Of a DNA stretch of 64,000 bases, positions 59,813 through 64,000 are shown in pieces. Both the position numbers and the translations under genes were made by a program. Within the stretch, counting starts at the first letter, position 1. Each line of letters opens with the position of its first letter. Source of the DNA: Cyprinodon diabolis (lineage: Eukaryota > Chordata > Actinopteri > Cyprinodontiformes > Cyprinodontidae); contig CM060064.1 of the NCBI GenBank assembly GCA_030533445.1, positions 6,865,879-6,929,878 of the forward strand. The letters run 5' to 3'. The notes beneath the pieces were generated by a model. That model did not search any database and was not told the DNA's origin. It saw only the letters and a program-made list of their open reading frames with translations.

Positions 59813-62800
59813 ATTCATTGAGTCCGTGAGCGGCCATTTTGGCCCAAATATACTAACACCTCACTCCTGCCAGCTTCAGGCAGTGACGTCATGGTGCGGT
59901 AAGCCTAGCGCCATTCTCCCCGCTTTACAAGCAAAATCAATGGGAACTACTAGACACATCTGCAATCAACAACAATTATTGAAGATTTCCAGAAGACTTC
60001 ACCACTGAAATTCACCAGATCTATATACATCAAGTAAAAGTGAAAACAAAAACTGTTATTTCACCTTTCCGATTCATGGTCCTCCATGAATGGGTTCGCC
60101 GTTGGATTGCCGACTTGAAGAGCAAGGATTTGGAATGAAACTTTTGGCCAGAGAAAAAACACATAAAAGGTAGCCAATATGTGGAAGGGAAATGTTTTCA
60201 AGATGACTTGGATATAAGTGTGTTGTGACAAACACCAGATACAGCACTGGGACTTGATCAACAGCCGATACCGCACCGTGACGTCACAAACCGGTAGGTG
60301 GCAGTAGTGTTCTTTGAACAACATGGATGCCTCCAGTAAAGCACATTCAAATGAAAATTATTCTAATTTATTGAACAGTATGTAATAATTTCATATTTAA
60401 AGTAGTTTGAATTCTGCATATGACCAGACTTATCCTTAAAACGTCTAGATCAGCTGGTAAACAGCCTGTTTTAGTTTAAATGGAGTTGTTTAATAACTGG
60501 CCTCCACTCTGCTCTTTCATAAATACTACCAGGGGTATCACTTTAACACGCCCCCTCTGCCCACGTAGATCCCCCAAGGCCACGGTGCACCTGCTGCGTC
60601 GGTAGTTGCTGTAATGTGGGGGTCTTGAAAATCTTTAGTCCAGCTGTTGGACTATAAAAATGTGGGGCGCACAGGAAGAGTGAAAAACACAAGGGCTGGT
60701 GATTTTGCCAGCTTGAACAATGGTATTCTGTGTGACTTATGTGAGCAAGGTGCGTGTGCGTGTAACACAAGCAGACATGTGCCTGTTTGTTTCGGCCCGT
60801 TATTCGGTGACCCGAGTGAACGTATGTATGGTGCTGTAAGCCATCAAGCAAGGGGCAGGTGCAAGAAGTGCATAAACACACAGCTAGGGGTCAGAGGCTA
60901 CAGCTCTCCATCAAACAGAAAGAAGGCAACTGCTTGAGCAAAAGGAAGTCAGTAAAGCATTGACTAATTCATAGAAATAAAGGAAAGACAGTATGGACCA
61001 CTTCCAGTCATTAGTTAAGAAGTTAGATATATTACGGTATATATTGGTTCATACAAGTTTATATTAAACCCATTTCTTACTGAGAGGACTGTAATGAGTA
61101 CACAGAAAGAAATCTCAGAGCTTCCTTTGTTATTGGCAAATGAGTTCCACTCATGGCTGGATAAAAGCAGAATGACTGACAGCCCCTGCATAGTGTCATC
61201 CTAAAATCAATCAGTCTCCCCTCACTGTCAGCTTTTTACTGAAGTGTCCGGAGAGTTTTTACATCACGTTAGGGACCCGAGGAGTCAGTGGCAGACTTTT
61301 AAGAGCAGACCAGGAGCTCTGCTAATACTATTTCCCTCTTATGCACTCTTTCCACACAGCTGTCTTCCAGGCCTCACTGCTGGCACAAAAAGTGCATTAA
61401 TGCAATAATGCACTAATGATAAGCCAGCTGCGGGGGATGGTAAACAACCACAACAACATCTATGCTCATGTTTTCCTCTTTGACTTGTTTGTGCTTTCTA
61501 TAATCACAACTTATGTGGAAAGAACACACCAGATAAATGAGTTGTTCTTCTTTCCTCTGTTTCTCATCTGTAAACTTCTTCAGTGTTTCTCTACACAGCA
61601 CTCCTGACGCCACCAACTTTAAATGATACAAATCAAAGGTTTATATGTTTAAAAACTTATGCAAACTCGATAGCTTGGGCAAAGTTGATCTACAAACCGG
61701 TTGCAAGTTGCACTGCAGCTCTAAAATAAGCAGGACAGCAGGTGCAAACTTTTTACTTTGCTTGCCTTTATGAAAATGCAGGACAACATGCTAATCGCTC
61801 AGTATTAATGGGAGGAGGATATGAAATTATTATTCTTAACCAGCACTACCTTAGGTACGATGTAGGGCTGAGACAATTAGACTGATTGTAATTATTAAGT
61901 TTATGAATTAGTTTAATATTCAAATAATCATTGATTCTTTTTGGAATTATGCCTTAACAAAAACTCTTCCAGTTGCATCTCTATTGTTTTTGCCATTTAT
62001 AATATAAATGTTCTCTACAGTATGTGCATCCCTTTTCTTTGCAAAGAGTCCAGAGTTTTTTAGTCAAAAGCAAAAAAATGTTAAAATAACTCAAAATATT
62101 TGATTTAGCAGAATGTTTTAAAAATATTCAGTTTTAACTGTTTAATCTTATTAACTACGTCCTACATTTAGGTTTTCAGCTCAGAAAAAATAATCTACTT
62201 TGAATCTGTGGCAATAGCATTGCTCAAATCTACTTTTAGTTTAACTTTATACTTTTATAGTAATAACTAAAGACCTGCTTTCAACTAATGTTGATTTTAA
62301 ATTTTAAAATCTTAAACCTGGTTTTTGCTTGATGCGTCCAACTGGAAGCAGTTTCTGTGAAACACAGGAATATTTGTAACTACACTGATGGATCTGTGTG
62401 TAAAATCACGGTGGACAAGCAACAGCTCCTACCGGCGAGGGTTCTCAATTAACACCCAGAGAGATTTTATGATTGATGACAAGTAGAGGCTCTGAAAATG
62501 TGGGAAACAGCTGAGTTTTATGCTTCTGCATGTACTGTGTTGTTGTACGTTTGCCCAGTCGGGACAGAATATTAGGTACAGTGGGGGGGAAGCCGGACAG
62601 AGTATAAAAACTGCAGACGAATCCACACGACTCTTTTTCACATGCGTAAAGCATCACTGAGCCTTTTTACGCAACGCGCCATGACCCCTGGAGAAAACCT
62701 AAATAACTTTCAGTTGAACCAAATTTATCCTCAATGGACTAGAATAAATTATAGCTTCATGCATATAAAGAAACAGCAAAGTCACAGAGTTGATCACCTA

Positions 62801-64000
62801 CTGTTCAGATTACAAAGTTAATCAACACTAACTTATTCTGAAAGAAATAAATCAGGTTTGTTTAAATTCAAGCTTCATTCCAAAGTTATTGTTTTAATAA
62901 CTTTGCAGTATCTGATGGGAACACTGGCACGAGGGAGCGCATTATGGCCAAACCCTGATGTGGAGGTTAAGATAGAGAAGCCGGAGCGCTACAACCTCCT
63001 AGTTTGGCAGAGAGCCTAAAGCAACGACGGGGCTGACAGAAAAAGCAGTAGACGTAGACAAGTTGGGTAGCCTGAAAGCAGCCAGCTGAGCCATTAAGTG
63101 CTGATGCAGAAACAATAACTGTCTCTCTTAAGTCAGGAGGGGCTGCAGTAGAAGCAGTAAGCAGGAGCAGGTCTGCTGGCGTCGAGCCCAGAACTGACAC
63201 ACAGCAGAGATGCAGACACATGCAGGGAAAGTGGGACAGGAAAACAGACGAGGCACACCAGTAGTGGTTTGTCCTGTAGTTAGAGCAGTTCTCATCAGGG
63301 CGCTGCATTTTCAACGTCCTCTATTATGCCACAGTCTATTACTACAGTTGAAACGGGTATCTATCCAGCTCTATTTGTCTCATTTCAATATTCTTATCGA
63401 TTATTGAAGAAAAAAATTTTATTTTGCAACTTTTATCGGCTCAGGCGAGAAACGGCTAATGAGACAAGAACCTAAGGCGATTATCCCAAACTAAAACAGA
63501 GATCTGCTCCCAGAATATTGATATTTAATTTAAAAATGCATTCGGTTGAAGACGCATCAAAACAGTAAACTTTTTCCTAACCAAGAAAAGTGTTGCCAGG
63601 CTTGGCTGAGCAGACCGAATAGTCTGCAGAAAAAAACAGAGCAATCCAATGTTTAGAACAATCACTGCAATAAAGGCTGTGATGGGGTCTAAGTGCCGGT
63701 GGTAGCACAGGCTGGAGGTCTAGTTTTTATAATTTCCATCCCTTCCAGGTGTTTGCTGCCTTTTTTGTCCGTCCACTAAAGCAGTGACACATGTTCTCCC
63801 TGCATTCAAGCAGTGGTTCGCTCTGCCACTGAATTACCACAATTAAGGAGTCTTCATGCGGAAGCAATTTGGCAAACACTAATGTGCTGAGGCAAGGTTT
63901 GGCAGACAGTGGGGTGGGACTGAGGAGTGGGTACGGGGGGGAAACCAGTCTAGAGTCGCAGATTGAAAGGTAAAAATGAGAAACAACATAGAGAATCAAA
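59813..64000. other. Upstream vps13b intron, no recognised gene
   Basis: No exon or repeat family recognised. At 61130-61430 there is a non-repetitive block ending in a cluster of 'gcattaatgcaataatgcac' type words that looks like regulatory DNA. A one-sided hAT-like end (tagggctgagacaatt) occurs at about 61864. The small open frames have no known motif. Confidence 0.5.

Noticed and set aside
62967..63314. 115-codon minus-strand open frame
   Set aside because: No known motif, no splice borders of quality, and no resemblance to the vps13b region expected upstream.

Overview
The window is teleost fish genomic DNA. It is AT-rich, has no prokaryote-style gene packing, and is full of Tc1/mariner, hAT-like, tRNA-SINE and LINE-tail repeats of the kind found in percomorph fishes. 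A cyprinodontiform-like fish is possible but not shown. The only host gene I can identify is vps13b (COH1, the Cohen syndrome gene), on the minus strand. Three consecutive internal exons are present at 53053-52919, 50075-49896 and 2125-2016. They are joined by phase-1 introns, have canonical AG/GT borders, and together encode about 140 residues of the N-terminal part of this very large lipid-transfer protein. Nearly everything else is intron: 2.8 kb between the first two exons, 47.8 kb between the second and third, and the open ends of the flanking introns.

Layout from low to high coordinate. At 302-1522 lies an intact Tc1/mariner element with a full-length transposase whose catalytic spacing is DD36E. 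At 2016-2125 is the third vps13b exon. From 3.1 to 3.84 kb a LINE-tail repeat sits directly against a tRNA-derived SINE. At 6.47-7.58 kb is a dead Tc1 element that joins parts of two different Tc1 families. The 10.7 and 33.6 kb copies form one non-autonomous DNA transposon family in opposite orientation. The 27.2 and 29.6 kb copies form an inverted pair of hAT-like MITEs. The 32.1 and 47.2 kb elements each carry the start of an SF2 (RecQ-like) helicase gene. The 36.5 and 43.4 kb copies are another inverted MITE pair. At 40.4-42.5 kb is a three-layer nest: a hAT-like element holding a broken Tc1, which holds a 94-bp retroposed tail with a 12-bp target duplication. About ten fragments of one LINE-tail family are scattered on both strands.

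About 690 bp downstream of the 50-kb vps13b exon, inside the giant intron, there is an open frame in the correct phase (49203-48953). It ends in a stop codon and is followed 64 bp later by AATAAA. This is a candidate alternative terminal exon that would give a short Vps13b, and it is the most interesting host-gene observation here. The helicase-bearing repeats and the chimeric Tc1 are the most interesting mobile-element observations. I found no rRNA, tRNA gene, CRISPR array or other complete host gene. Family assignments rest on motif recognition only; no database search was possible.
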